From Dehalobacter sp. 12DCB1 (GTDB lineage Bacteria > Bacillota > Desulfitobacteriia > Desulfitobacteriales > Syntrophobotulaceae), in assembly GCF_004343605.1 (NCBI RefSeq), contig NZ_POSF01000002.1, positions 310,001 to 374,000 on the forward strand: a stretch of 64,000 nt of DNA, in the 5' to 3' direction. The notes beneath the pieces were generated by a model. It searched no databases and was not told the DNA's origin. It was given only the letters and a program-made list of their open reading frames with translations. The position numbers were made by a program, and so were the translations under genes. Shown piece after piece: positions 1-8,214 of this stretch (position 1 is its first letter; each line of letters starts with the position of its first letter).

Positions 1-924
1 TGGAAGAATTACGCTGCATCTGCCGCTTTAAGCGTAATTTTTCCCTTTTTGGTACTTTTCATAGTCATGAAGGCCGACCACCTGCCGGTTATTCTGACGA
101 TAACGGAATTCTTAAGCGGTGCGGATGTTGTCCTGACAGCCGGGATTATTGTATTGATGCATCAATTTCTCGGCGAAAAGCAGATGTCATTGACCTGGGG
201 AGTCATATTTATGGGTTCTGGACAGCTGCTCCAATATGAATTTCCTACCAATTCCTCTTTCCTGATTCCGTTCTGTCAGTTTGCCGCGTACCTACTGTTT
301 TACTGTTATATCCAAAAAACATCAAAGGAGCCATATCGTTTAAAATTGGCGAACGCTGAAGAGAAGATTGTAGACATCAATAAGACCATCAACTACGAAG
401 TAAAGAGAAAAATGCTGGAAATGGAATTGCACAATGAACACTTGCTCAATATGGTCCAGAGAGATCCGCTGGTCGATGCGTATAATAAAAAGGGGATCAT
501 GAATTATTTTGGAAACCTGATTGATGATCCCAAGATAGGCGAATTCACACTCATGCTCTTTGACATTGATAATTTTAAAAGCATCAATGATAACCGTGGA
601 CATGTTGTCGGGGACATGGTCCTCAAAAAGGTCGTAAGTATTGCCAAGGAAAATATCAGGGAATTTGACATACTTGGTCGTTATGGAGGAGATGAATTCC
701 TGGTCATTTTGCCGAAAACCAAAATAACGGATGCCCTGATTGTCGCCGAACGGTTCAGAAAAAGAGTCAGTGAAGAGCCGGGTATTTCGGTTTCTATAGG
801 ACTAGCTGCTTATCCGGAGGATGGCACGACAGCCCATAATCTAATTGAGACCGCTGATGCTGGCCTGTATCACTCCAAAAGGGTCGGCAAGAACGCAATA
901 AGCCATGCAGGTTCAATGATATGA
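1..924 (+). CDS. Membrane-anchored diguanylate cyclase (GGDEF), 5' truncated by window edge
   Basis: The reading frame is open from base 1 to the stop at 922-924, so the start lies outside the window. The visible N-terminal part has about four hydrophobic segments, followed by a charged coiled-coil-like stretch and a C-terminal GGDEF domain. The active-site motif RYGGDEF is intact, and a RxxD inhibitory site (REFD) lies five residues before GGDEF. This predicts an active cyclase making c-di-GMP from GTP with product feedback inhibition. A TTG at 49 could be read as a start, but it cuts a hydrophobic segment and has no ribosome binding site. The signal sensed by the membrane part is unknown. 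Confidence 0.88.
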   Translation, partial: WKNYAASAALSVIFPFLVLFIVMKADHLPVILTITEFLSGADVVLTAGIIVLMHQFLGEKQMSLTWGVIFMGSGQLLQYEFPTNSSFLIPFCQFAAYLLFYCYIQKTSKEPYRLKLANAEEKIVDINKTINYEVKRKMLEMELHNEHLLNMVQRDPLVDAYNKKGIMNYFGNLIDDPKIGEFTLMLFDIDNFKSINDNRGHVVGDMVLKKVVSIAKENIREFDILGRYGGDEFLVILPKTKITDALIVAERFRKRVSEEPGISVSIGLAAYPEDGTTAHNLIETADAGLYHSKRVGKNAISHAGSMI

Positions 925-1056
925 ACTTTCACAGAATATTAATTGATCGTTCACGAAACGTACACATTTATTCCTTAAAATATCATCCAGGGATCAATCT
1001 CTCCTGAAACAAATAGCATTATAGACTGTTGGGGGGAAACTAAAGGGGGTTAGGCA

Positions 1057-1737
1057 ATGGCTCTAGGGAATATACTCATTGCAGACGATGAAGCTAGAAT
1101 GAGGAAACTGGTTGCTGATTTTTTAAAAAAGGAAGGGTATACCGTCATTGAAGCGGAAGATGGGAAACAAGCCCTGAATATTATTCATTCCGGGCAGCAT
1201 ATCAGCCTGGCCATCCTGGATGTTATGATGCCCGAGACGGATGGATGGACAGTATGTAGGGAAATCCGAAAGAGCGGCCAGATTCCGGTCATCATGCTGA
1301 CGGCAAGATCTGAGGAATCGGATGAGCTGTTCGGTTTTGATCTGGGTGCAGATGAATATATTACCAAACCTTTCAGTCCGCTGATCCTGGTCGCGCGGGT
1401 TCGGGCCCTTCTTCGCAGAACCAGTGATCCGAAGGCTAGGGTTAAAAACTTTGAGGGTCTGGAGATTGATAAAAACAGGCGAGTCGTATGTATTGACGGA
1501 GAACGGGTAGATTTAAGCCCGAAGGAATATGAACTGCTTTTATATCTAGTAGATAATGAAAGCCTGGCTGTATCAAGGGAACAGATCCTGAATTCAGTTT
1601 GGGATTACGATTATTATGGTGACGCCAGAACTGTGGACACCCATATCAAACGGTTAAGGTATAAATTAGGGATCAAAGGAGATTTTATTCAAACCGTCAG
1701 AGGACTGGGATACAGATTTGAGGTAATCAGAATTTGA
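1057..1737 (+). CDS. OmpR/PhoB-family response regulator
   Basis: The 226-residue protein has an N-terminal receiver domain with the acidic pair D10-D11, phosphoacceptor D55 in the LDVMMP motif, and the conserved Thr and Lys (MLTAR, TKPF). A C-terminal winged-helix DNA-binding domain ends in the typical TVRGLGYRF. The start is supported by a GGGGGTT ribosome binding site. The partner histidine kinase follows 10 bases downstream, so the two form one two-component system. Target genes cannot be told from sequence; the lipoprotein and DegV genes downstream may be co-transcribed. Confidence 0.95.
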   Translation: MALGNILIADDEARMRKLVADFLKKEGYTVIEAEDGKQALNIIHSGQHISLAILDVMMPETDGWTVCREIRKSGQIPVIMLTARSEESDELFGFDLGADEYITKPFSPLILVARVRALLRRTSDPKARVKNFEGLEIDKNRRVVCIDGERVDLSPKEYELLLYLVDNESLAVSREQILNSVWDYDYYGDARTVDTHIKRLRYKLGIKGDFIQTVRGLGYRFEVIRI

Positions 1738-1747
1738 GGTAATTCTA

Positions 1748-3226
1748 ATGAAATCATCAATCAAATTAAAACTATTTACTGCCATAAGTTGTCTGACCTT
1801 ATTGTATGTTTTGCTTTCGTGGTTTTTAAACGACCAGTTTCTTGCGAAGTATTACTACTTGAACAAGGAAAGCACCTTGAAGGAGTACTACCATGAGATC
1901 AATGAAATCTATGATGGCGAGCCGTTCAATATTTTACTCAATCTGGAGAAAATTGAGAGGACCGAGGGCCTGAACATTACGATTCTTGATTCATCCATGT
2001 ATATCAAATATATTTCTTCATTAAAAGAAGAAGAATTTTTTCATGAGCCGTTCAAAAAGCCTGGAGGCTCGGATTATGCGTTCATTCCTGATATTTCGAT
2101 CCTTAAAGATGCCCAGAATTCAACGCAGCCTGTGATTGTTAAATCCACCGACCGCAGATTGAATTCCGATTTTATTAATCTGGTTGGACAGTTAAATAAT
2201 GGAGACTATCTGTACCTGAACACTCCGGTGGTCGCGATCGAGGAAAGTGCGGCAATTGCCAATAAGTTTTCTCTTATTACGGGTTTGTTTATTATGGTTA
2301 TCGGAGTTTTGATCGTATTTTTCTTCACAGACAGATTTACCAAACCGATTCTTCGTCTGAATGAGATTGCTCAATCTATGGTCAAACTGGATTTTGGCAA
2401 AAAATACCCGGTGCAGACCTACGATGAAATTGGTGAACTTGGGTCAAGCATTAACTCGCTTTCCACCCAATTGGAGAAATCGATCAATGAGCTTCGGCAG
2501 GCCAACGAAAAGCTCATGGAGGATATCGAAAGAGAAAGAAAAATAGACGACATGAGGAAAGAGTTTATTTCCAATGTTTCACATGAGCTAAAGACGCCGA
2601 TTGCATTGATTCAGGGCTATGCCGAGGGGCTTAAGGTCAATGTCAATGAAAGTGAAGAGGATAAAGACTTCTATTGTAATGTGATCATTGATGAAAGCGC
2701 TAAGATGAATAAGCTTGTCAAACAGCTTCTGGAGTTATCGCAGATCGATGCGGGCTACACCCGACTGGAAAAAACTGATTTTGACTTAAACGAACTGGTT
2801 GAATTTGTCCTCAGAAAGAACATGCTGCTGATCAAAGAGAAAAATATTCAACTGACCAAAGAAATTCAGAATAAATTTATGGTTAATGCCGATATCGACA
2901 GGATTGAGCAAATCATTGTGAACTATCTGGTCAATGCGATCAATCATGCAGACCAGCGCAAAGAAATTAAAGTCAAGTTCGAAAAAACAGGACAAAAAGC
3001 CAGAGTAAGTGTTTTCAACTCCGGCACTCCCATTCCTGAAGAAGCTTCGGATAAGATTTGGACCAGTTTTTATAAGGTGGACAAAGCAAGAACTCGTTCT
3101 TATGGCGGCACAGGTCTCGGCCTGTCGATCGTCCGGGCTATTCAGGAACAGCATGGTAATGCGTATGGGGTTCAAAACGTGGAAAATGGCGTCGAGTTTT
3201 GGTTTGAGGTAGATTTAGCGGAATAA
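1748..3226 (+). CDS. Sensor histidine kinase (HAMP-HisKA-HATPase)
   Basis: The 492-residue protein has TM1 at about residues 9-27, an extracytoplasmic sensing region to about 174, TM2 at about 175-195, a HAMP linker, a HisKA domain with the phosphoacceptor His279 (VSHELKTP), and an HATPase domain with the G box GGTGLGLSIV. It would autophosphorylate and pass phosphate to the regulator immediately upstream. The extracytoplasmic region has no motif that I recognise, so the stimulus is open. A lipoprotein gene follows 21 bases after its stop, which suggests an envelope-related role (inference). Confidence 0.94.
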   Translation: MKSSIKLKLFTAISCLTLLYVLLSWFLNDQFLAKYYYLNKESTLKEYYHEINEIYDGEPFNILLNLEKIERTEGLNITILDSSMYIKYISSLKEEEFFHEPFKKPGGSDYAFIPDISILKDAQNSTQPVIVKSTDRRLNSDFINLVGQLNNGDYLYLNTPVVAIEESAAIANKFSLITGLFIMVIGVLIVFFFTDRFTKPILRLNEIAQSMVKLDFGKKYPVQTYDEIGELGSSINSLSTQLEKSINELRQANEKLMEDIERERKIDDMRKEFISNVSHELKTPIALIQGYAEGLKVNVNESEEDKDFYCNVIIDESAKMNKLVKQLLELSQIDAGYTRLEKTDFDLNELVEFVLRKNMLLIKEKNIQLTKEIQNKFMVNADIDRIEQIIVNYLVNAINHADQRKEIKVKFEKTGQKARVSVFNSGTPIPEEASDKIWTSFYKVDKARTRSYGGTGLGLSIVRAIQEQHGNAYGVQNVENGVEFWFEVDLAE

Positions 3227-3247
3227 CAAGAAAAGAGGAATTTGTGA

Positions 3248-3751
3248 GTGAAAAAGAAGTTATTGGTTGTGGGACTTGTTACCTTACTGATTGTGTTAAC
3301 AGGGTGTTCGGCAAGTGCTTCTTCGACGGCAACGGACGACACGTCAACAGCGCAGATGGAAAGTACACAGACCGAGGGAGTTCGGCCAACCCGGCAGATG
3401 GATTTACTCGGAAAAGTGATCAGTGTGGGTGAAAAACAGCTGGTCGTCGCAGAACTGCAATCTTTGGATTCTTCACAAAGCAGACAGAAAGCAGCTCCGG
3501 GACAAGGAAATACGAGTGCAGAAGCTTCGTCAGCACGGGAAATGAATGATAAGGTGACCGGCATGAACTATACGATTGTCATTGCTGAAGATACGCCGAT
3601 TTTCAGTAGAATGGCAGGTGCAGATGACGCTCAGGAAACCAGTATTAATCTGAGTGATTTAAAAGCAGGCGATACCCTGAGAATATGGGTGAATGGACTG
3701 AATACTTCAGAAAAATCCAATGCAGTATACGTGGAATTAGCGTCGCAGTAA
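3248..3751 (+). CDS. Predicted lipoprotein of unknown function
   Basis: The 167-residue protein starts at GTG behind AGAGG. It has a signal peptide with a lipobox (LTGC, Cys at about residue 20), a Ser/Thr-rich linker and a C-terminal part with alternating beta-type segments (LGKVISVGEKQLVV, then ending around LKAGDTLRIWVNG) that resembles small OB-like or DUF5666-like domains. That resemblance is weak. It follows the two-component pair by 21 bases and is probably in the same transcript, so it could be an output or an accessory sensor of that system. No catalytic motif is visible. Confidence 0.75.
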   Translation: MKKKLLVVGLVTLLIVLTGCSASASSTATDDTSTAQMESTQTEGVRPTRQMDLLGKVISVGEKQLVVAELQSLDSSQSRQKAAPGQGNTSAEASSAREMNDKVTGMNYTIVIAEDTPIFSRMAGADDAQETSINLSDLKAGDTLRIWVNGLNTSEKSNAVYVELASQ

Positions 3752-3794
3752 ACGACTTAAGTCAGAAGTTTCAAGAGAGAAAGTAGGATGAAGT

Positions 3795-4637
3795 ATGAAA
3801 AAAATTGCTTTGGTCACTGATAGCACTGCGGATTTACCGGATGAACTATCAAAAAAGTGTCTGGCCCATGTTATTCCTCTTAAAATTCTATTTGGGAAAA
3901 AAAGTTTTGTGGATGGAGAGATTAGCCCCAAAGAATTTTATCGGTGTCTAGAACAGGAAGAAGAGCTTCCGAAAACCTCTCAGCCTTCCCCGGAACAGTT
4001 TGTTTCCTTATACTCGATGCTTCTTGAAGAATATCAGGAGGTGATTTCCATTCATATTTCTTCCGGCTTAAGCGGTACGTTGAACGCGGCCCATCTGGCT
4101 AAAGAAAAAATTAAAGGTGCCGTTCATCTTGTGGATTCTAAGACCATAAGCCTCGGTCTGGGATTGATGGTAATGGAGGCATCCCAAGCTATCAAAGAGG
4201 GTTTGGGATCCGTTCAAGTTCTGGATAAGCTTCAACAGGCCAGAAATAGCATTGAAACGCTTTTTACCCTAAATACGCTGGAATATCTTCAAAAAGGCGG
4301 AAGAATTGGCAGGGTATCAGGGTTTATGGGGACACTGCTGAATATCAAACCGGTAATCCGGGTAGGCAATGACGGAATTTACCAAAATTTTTGCAAAGTC
4401 CGGAGTCAAGAGAAGGCCTTAAAAAGCATCGTCAAGGCATTTCAGGACTTTGCTGGGAAAAGGACAAATATCAAATTTGCCGTTGCGCATGGATCAGCTC
4501 CCCAGGCAGGACTATATTTGAAAGAAGAACTGGAGAATGCTTTTCAAAAACCGGCGGAGATGTTTGCGCAGGTTGGAGCCGTAATAGGTGCCCATACAGG
4601 ACCGGGGACAGTCGGAGCGGCTATTCAGCTGGAGTAG
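3795..4637 (+). CDS. DegV family fatty-acid-binding protein
   Basis: The 280-residue protein opens with the DegV signature VTDSTADLP and has the family pattern SSGLSGT followed later by a LQKGGRIG segment. DegV proteins bind a single long-chain fatty acid; the FakB members present it to the kinase FakA for phosphorylation and use in phospholipids. No fakA is next to it. The length is normal for the family (about 280). It lies 43 bases after the lipoprotein gene and is followed by a large inverted-repeat spacer. The fatty acid bound cannot be told from sequence. Confidence 0.92.
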   Translation: MKKIALVTDSTADLPDELSKKCLAHVIPLKILFGKKSFVDGEISPKEFYRCLEQEEELPKTSQPSPEQFVSLYSMLLEEYQEVISIHISSGLSGTLNAAHLAKEKIKGAVHLVDSKTISLGLGLMVMEASQAIKEGLGSVQVLDKLQQARNSIETLFTLNTLEYLQKGGRIGRVSGFMGTLLNIKPVIRVGNDGIYQNFCKVRSQEKALKSIVKAFQDFAGKRTNIKFAVAHGSAPQAGLYLKEELENAFQKPAEMFAQVGAVIGAHTGPGTVGAAIQLE

Positions 4638-4700
4638 CCGGTGATAATACGACATTTGTCTAGTGAATTTTGAAGTGCGTCTTAAACTTTTTCTTGGGCT

Positions 4701-4939
4701 GTTGCAGCCTCGCACAAAATACATCGCTCACACGTTATCGCAGCTATAAACAGGAAGCCACGCTAACATTTCAAAACCTCTGGGCTTAATGTAAGTCGTC
4801 GCTCCTTGCCATCCATGGCACCACGACATTAGGCCATCCGTGGCCATGAACCGTTGAAATGTTTTAACGCTTAGGCTTCCTGTTTACTTAACGCTGCTAC
4901 CACTAAAGTTTGCTTACGTATTTTGTGCAAGTCTGCAAT
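4701..4939. repeat. Large imperfect inverted-repeat element, about 240 bp
   Basis: The two arms share colinear blocks in inverted order: GCACAAAATAC (near 4711 and 4919), TAAACAGGAAGCC (near 4747 and 4883) and CATTTCAA (near 4768 and 4857). The apex holds a core built on CCATCCATGGC. No ORF with a ribosome binding site crosses it. It fills most of the spacer between degV and the convergent regulator gene. A non-coding palindromic interspersed element or a structured RNA is possible. Confidence 0.6.
4798..4832 (-). repeat. Dispersed repeat core, copy 1
   Basis: Read on the minus strand it begins CTAATGTCGTGGTGCCATGG and ends AAGGAGCGAC. Near copies occur at 50695-50729 and 56709-56744 on the plus strand. 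It sits at the apex of the inverted repeat at 4701-4939. Confidence 0.6.
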
Positions 4940-4973
4940 ATTTGAAGGAATTAGCATAAATAATTAGCATGGG

Positions 4974-5019
4974 GAGGGGGCGTAACGAAATAAAATCTTT
5001 ATTTCGGTTGCGCCCCCTC
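4974..5019. terminator. Strong hairpin between convergent genes
   Basis: Arms GAGGGGGCG..CGAAATAA and TTATTTCG..GCGCCCCCTC pair with only a short internal loop and a tiny apical loop. It lies between degV (plus) and the regulator gene (minus). It lacks a long T tract on either side, so termination is inferred from position and stability. Confidence 0.6.
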
Positions 5020-5126
5020 TCACTTTATACGATGAAATTTTTACCGGCTGATTGCCACCACAGAGCCGCATATACATAATATTTTCGCGGGCCGCTTTCG
5101 CGATCCTGCTTGTTTATATGCTTTGG

Positions 5127-6086
5127 CTACTCCATCATTTCGCCCATCCGCGAGACATCATAGCCGCCCAATCCCTTGACTTCCTTGCGGTAGGCCTCAG
5201 AACGGATAATGGCCAGCAGGGTCTGGAAGTGCGGTTTATTCAGGTCTTCCTGGCGTATCACGAGGTCATATCTTTCCGTCTGCAACGGAATAAAGTCAAG
5301 CCCTGACGCCTGCATAGCTGCTTTTTCAATACCCAGCCCTACATCGGCTTCCCCCCGCGCAACTTTGCTGGCCACGGCCATATGGCTCATTTCTTCATCG
5401 TAGTAGCCATTGATTAAGTGATGTGGGAGACTCTCAAAGCGCAATTTTTCATCAAGCAAGACTCGGGCTCCTGACCCACGTTCGCGGTTAATAAACCGGA
5501 CGTCCGGTCTGGTCAGGTCTTTCCAGGATATAATATCTTTAGGATTGCCGCGGGAAACATAAAAGCCTTCCTGGCGATAGACCAGATTAATCACGATTGT
5601 CTGGTGTCCGGGCATAAGTCTTCGGATATAAGGAAGATTATAATCATCAGCATCACTGTCCCAGAGATGGACAGTAGCAATGTTGGCTTCACCCCTGTAG
5701 AGTGCCAGCAGACCATCAATGCTGCCGATACAGCTTCTTAAGAATTTGATATTCGGGTATTGTTTCAAAAGGTGACGGGTCAGAATATCCAGTATGATAT
5801 CTTGGCCGCAAATAACGACCGTATCCGATATAGAGACATCAGGAAAACGGACGGATTCTGAAGGACGCTCTAAGACTGGATATGGATAAGTATAAGCGTC
5901 AGTCGTCATTGAGGCACCTTTGCTTTTCTGAATATAGGCTTCGATATCCATGTCCTCTACTCTTACCTTACGTCCAACCCGGTATGCAGCAAGATCCCCG
6001 CGTTTGATCAATTCATAGACGGTATACTTGGATATTTTAAGTTTCTGGGCTACTTCTTCAGGGGTATAAGAAGTGCTTTCGAGCAA
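5127..6086 (-). CDS. HTH (excisionase-type) regulator with PBP-like ligand domain
   Basis: The 319-residue protein has an N-terminal MerR/excisionase-type helix-turn-helix (residues about 7-52: YTPEEVAQKLKIS, then YRVGRKVRVEDMD) and a C-terminal periplasmic-binding-protein-like domain of the PF12727 type found in molybdate-related regulators. It is probably a cytoplasmic one-component sensor of an oxyanion such as molybdate or tungstate. Support is its divergent position next to modABC. Its own promoter carries repeated AAAACARTACT sites, which suggests autoregulation. The ligand is inferred from context only. Confidence 0.82.
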   Translation of the reverse strand: MLESTSYTPEEVAQKLKISKYTVYELIKRGDLAAYRVGRKVRVEDMDIEAYIQKSKGASMTTDAYTYPYPVLERPSESVRFPDVSISDTVVICGQDIILDILTRHLLKQYPNIKFLRSCIGSIDGLLALYRGEANIATVHLWDSDADDYNLPYIRRLMPGHQTIVINLVYRQEGFYVSRGNPKDIISWKDLTRPDVRFINRERGSGARVLLDEKLRFESLPHHLINGYYDEEMSHMAVASKVARGEADVGLGIEKAAMQASGLDFIPLQTERYDLVIRQEDLNKPHFQTLLAIIRSEAYRKEVKGLGGYDVSRMGEMME

Positions 6087-6121
6087 TGCCAGTCACCTCA
6101 ATTTTAAAATAATATTGTTTC

Positions 6122-6150
6122 ATTATATCACAGGACAAAACAGTACTCAA
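6122..6150 (-). promoter_or_regulatory. Promoter of the HTH-PBP regulator gene
   Basis: On the minus strand TTGAGT and TATAAT are separated by 17 bases, a good sigma-A match, 36 bases before the gene start. Confidence 0.6.
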
Positions 6151-6172
6151 AATAAAAGAACAAAACAATACT
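6137..6172. promoter_or_regulatory. Iterated AAAACARTACT sites, candidate operator
   Basis: Direct copies lie at 6137-6147 and 6162-6172, 25 bp apart. A degenerate copy (AAAATAATATT) lies at 6106-6116. The first overlaps the -35/spacer of the regulator promoter and the second lies just upstream of it, as expected for an autoregulatory operator. Confidence 0.45.
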
Positions 6173-6308
6173 AAACACGGAAGAGTCTGCCTATTATACA
6201 AACTCGGCGCATTTTAACGTAATATAACAATAGCATAAGACAGGGAACAATGGAATGTTAGGTTATGTAAAAACGTTTATATTAGTCTACGTTGGATTAA
6301 GATTGGTA

Positions 6309-6337
6309 TTGAAGCGCCAAAATATATACTGTATAAT
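6309..6337 (+). promoter_or_regulatory. Promoter of modA
   Basis: TTGAAG and TATAAT are separated by 17 bases, about 90 bases before the modA start. The rest of the 342-base spacer 6087-6428 is AT-rich without an ORF. Confidence 0.6.
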
Positions 6338-6428
6338 AATTTATGTTAGCTAGAGCTGGTTTGTATTTGTTCATGTTAAGGGAAGACCTAGAAATTGATC
6401 ATATCATTTGTTTTTAGGAGGAAAATTC

Positions 6429-7241
6429 ATGAAGAAAATGGGTGGAATTCTGGTTATGCTTTTGGTTGCGTGTTTGGTACTTGTCGGCTGTAGCAGCTCG
6501 GGCAGTTCAGCAAATCGTACTGAACAAAAAGAAACTGTTTCGGTTGAGAAAAAAGAGATTCTTGCATCAGCAGCGGCCAGTTTAAAAGATGTCATGACAG
6601 AAATAGAAACACAATATGAAACAAGAAACGCAGGGATTAATCTGACAATTAACTATGGCGCATCCGGTTCTTTACAGCAGCAGATTGAGCAGGGCGCACC
6701 GACGGATGTATTTATTTCAGCAGGAAAAAAACAAATGGACGCATTGGAAAAAGGGAATCTTTTAGCGGAAGGGACCCGGATGAACCTGCTTGGAAATGAT
6801 CTTGTACTGATCACAGGAAAAGATAACAAAAGTATCACCAGTTTCCAAGATCTTGCCAAAGCCGATAAAATCAGTATCGGTACCCCGGAAAGTGTGCCGG
6901 CAGGGAAATACGCCCAGGAATCCTTAACCAGAATGAAATTATGGAACACGCTGCAAGCTCAAGATAAATTCGTGATGGCTAAAGATGTCACCCAAGTACT
7001 GACATACGTGGAAAGCGGAAATGTTGATGCAGGTATTGTCTATCAGTCTGATGCTCAGGGATCCGATAAAGTAAAAGTTATTGCAGTTGCACCGGCTGAC
7101 AGCCATAGCGCCATTGTTTATCCTGCGGCTGCAATTGCCGGTACCAAGAATCTGACGGAAGCGAAGAATTTCTTAAATTACTTAAGCAGTGACGATGCTC
7201 AACAGATTTTTGTGAAATACGGTTTCAAAATAATGAAATAA
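6429..7241 (+). CDS. modA: Molybdate ABC transporter, substrate-binding lipoprotein
   Basis: The 270-residue protein starts at the ATG behind AGGAGG (6416-6422). A TTG further upstream is rejected because the ribosome binding site would lie inside it. It has a lipoprotein signal (LVGC, then a Ser-rich linker) and the ModA signature AAASLKDVM, then YGASGSLQQQIEQGAPTDVF, which forms the oxyanion pocket. It captures molybdate (possibly tungstate) outside the membrane and hands it to ModB. The permease and ATPase genes follow after a 275-base spacer, an unusually long gap for this operon. Confidence 0.93.
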   Translation: MKKMGGILVMLLVACLVLVGCSSSGSSANRTEQKETVSVEKKEILASAAASLKDVMTEIETQYETRNAGINLTINYGASGSLQQQIEQGAPTDVFISAGKKQMDALEKGNLLAEGTRMNLLGNDLVLITGKDNKSITSFQDLAKADKISIGTPESVPAGKYAQESLTRMKLWNTLQAQDKFVMAKDVTQVLTYVESGNVDAGIVYQSDAQGSDKVKVIAVAPADSHSAIVYPAAAIAGTKNLTEAKNFLNYLSSDDAQQIFVKYGFKIMK

Positions 7242-7287
7242 AAAAGAATCATCAATATTCAATGGAAGCTGACAGCATGATAAATAT

Positions 7288-7309
7288 TTAGTTGTTTTTT
7301 AGTTGTTTT
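7288..7309. repeat. Perfect tandem 11-bp repeat between modA and modB
   Basis: TTAGTTGTTTT occurs twice head to tail. The motif resembles the reverse complement of the AAAACARTACT sites at the regulator promoter, so it may be a second binding site, but the match is partial. Confidence 0.4.
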
Positions 7310-7383
7310 ATATCGAAATAATAGGTATGATAATACTTGCCCGAAATAAAGAATAAATATGCGAAAATTAGGGGATTATGGAA

Positions 7384-7452
7384 AACAGATTTATAGCAGC
7401 AAAGGAGCGTACGTTAACGCAGTATTGCTTAAAATCTGCTGTCATGTATTTC
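7384..7452 (+). promoter_or_regulatory. Imperfect inverted repeat upstream of modB
   Basis: ACAGATTTATAGCA pairs with TGCTTAAAATCTGCTGT, enclosing a small GCGT..ACGC hairpin. It lies 65 bases before modB. It could be an attenuating or processing structure. I do not recognise the molybdenum-cofactor riboswitch consensus in it. Confidence 0.35.
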
Positions 7453-7516
7453 ATATTTGGTTTAATTGGGTAATGTGATTAAGATATTTGTTTGGTACGG
7501 ATCAGGAGAGACGCTC

Positions 7517-8209
7517 ATGGGCTTTGACTACACACCGATTATCTTATCTCTAAAGGTTGCAATAGCAGCAGTTATCATTGTTGTTTTGTTGGGGATCCCT
7601 CTAGCCGGCCATATGGCCAGACGAAATTTTCCGGGGAAGGATCTGGTAGAGGCTTTTGTCACTCTGCCGCTGGTTCTTCCTCCTTCGGTTGTTGGCTTTA
7701 TTCTTCTTTGGCTGTTCGGTAAGAATGGGCCTTTAGGTCAATTTCTGGCTGGTGTTTTTCATGTCAGCGTCGTATTCAATCTGGCCGGAGCAGTCATTGC
7801 TGCGGCTGTAGTGTCATTCCCTATGATGTATCAATCGACGAAAGCTGCAATGGAGGGAGTCGACAAAACGCTGGAGAATGCTGCCCGCACCTTGGGCGCA
7901 GGTGAGCTGCGCGTTTTTCTTACCATCACAATCCCGCTTTCCTGGCCGGGTATTGTCTCGGGGTTCATCCTATCCTTTGCGCGTTCGCTGGGGGAATTCG
8001 GAGCCACACTAATGATCGCAGGCAATATTCCCGGAAAAACGCAAACCATGCCGATTGCGATTTATATGGCCAATGAAGGCGGGGATACTGTCACGGCGAT
8101 GATTCTGGTTACGATCATGACGGTGTTCAGTTTCTTGGTAATCTTTTGGCTGAACCGTTGGTCAAAAAGGCAGCAAAAAGGATTGATTCAGGAAGAGGGG
8201 AGTGAGTAA
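7517..8209 (+). CDS. modB: Molybdate ABC transporter permease
   Basis: The 230-residue protein starts at the ATG behind AGGAGAG (7504-7510). A TTG start at 7466 has no ribosome binding site. It has about five to six membrane segments and the permease EAA loop (ENAARTLGAGELRVFLTITIPLSWPGIVSG), which docks on the ATPase. The sequence LGEFGATLMIAGNIPGKTQT is typical of ModB/CysT-type oxyanion permeases. The gene ends six bases before modC, so the two are translated together. Confidence 0.93.
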   Translation: MGFDYTPIILSLKVAIAAVIIVVLLGIPLAGHMARRNFPGKDLVEAFVTLPLVLPPSVVGFILLWLFGKNGPLGQFLAGVFHVSVVFNLAGAVIAAAVVSFPMMYQSTKAAMEGVDKTLENAARTLGAGELRVFLTITIPLSWPGIVSGFILSFARSLGEFGATLMIAGNIPGKTQTMPIAIYMANEGGDTVTAMILVTIMTVFSFLVIFWLNRWSKRQQKGLIQEEGSE

Positions 8210-8214
8210 GTAAG

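Noticed and set aside
5052-5306. 84-codon plus-strand ORF after the 4974 hairpin
   Set aside because: It overlaps the conserved C-terminus of the HTH-PBP regulator and has no ribosome binding site.
7384-7452. Possible molybdenum-cofactor riboswitch before modB
   Set aside because: The inverted repeat is too short and lacks the family consensus as far as I can recall; kept only as an inverted repeat.
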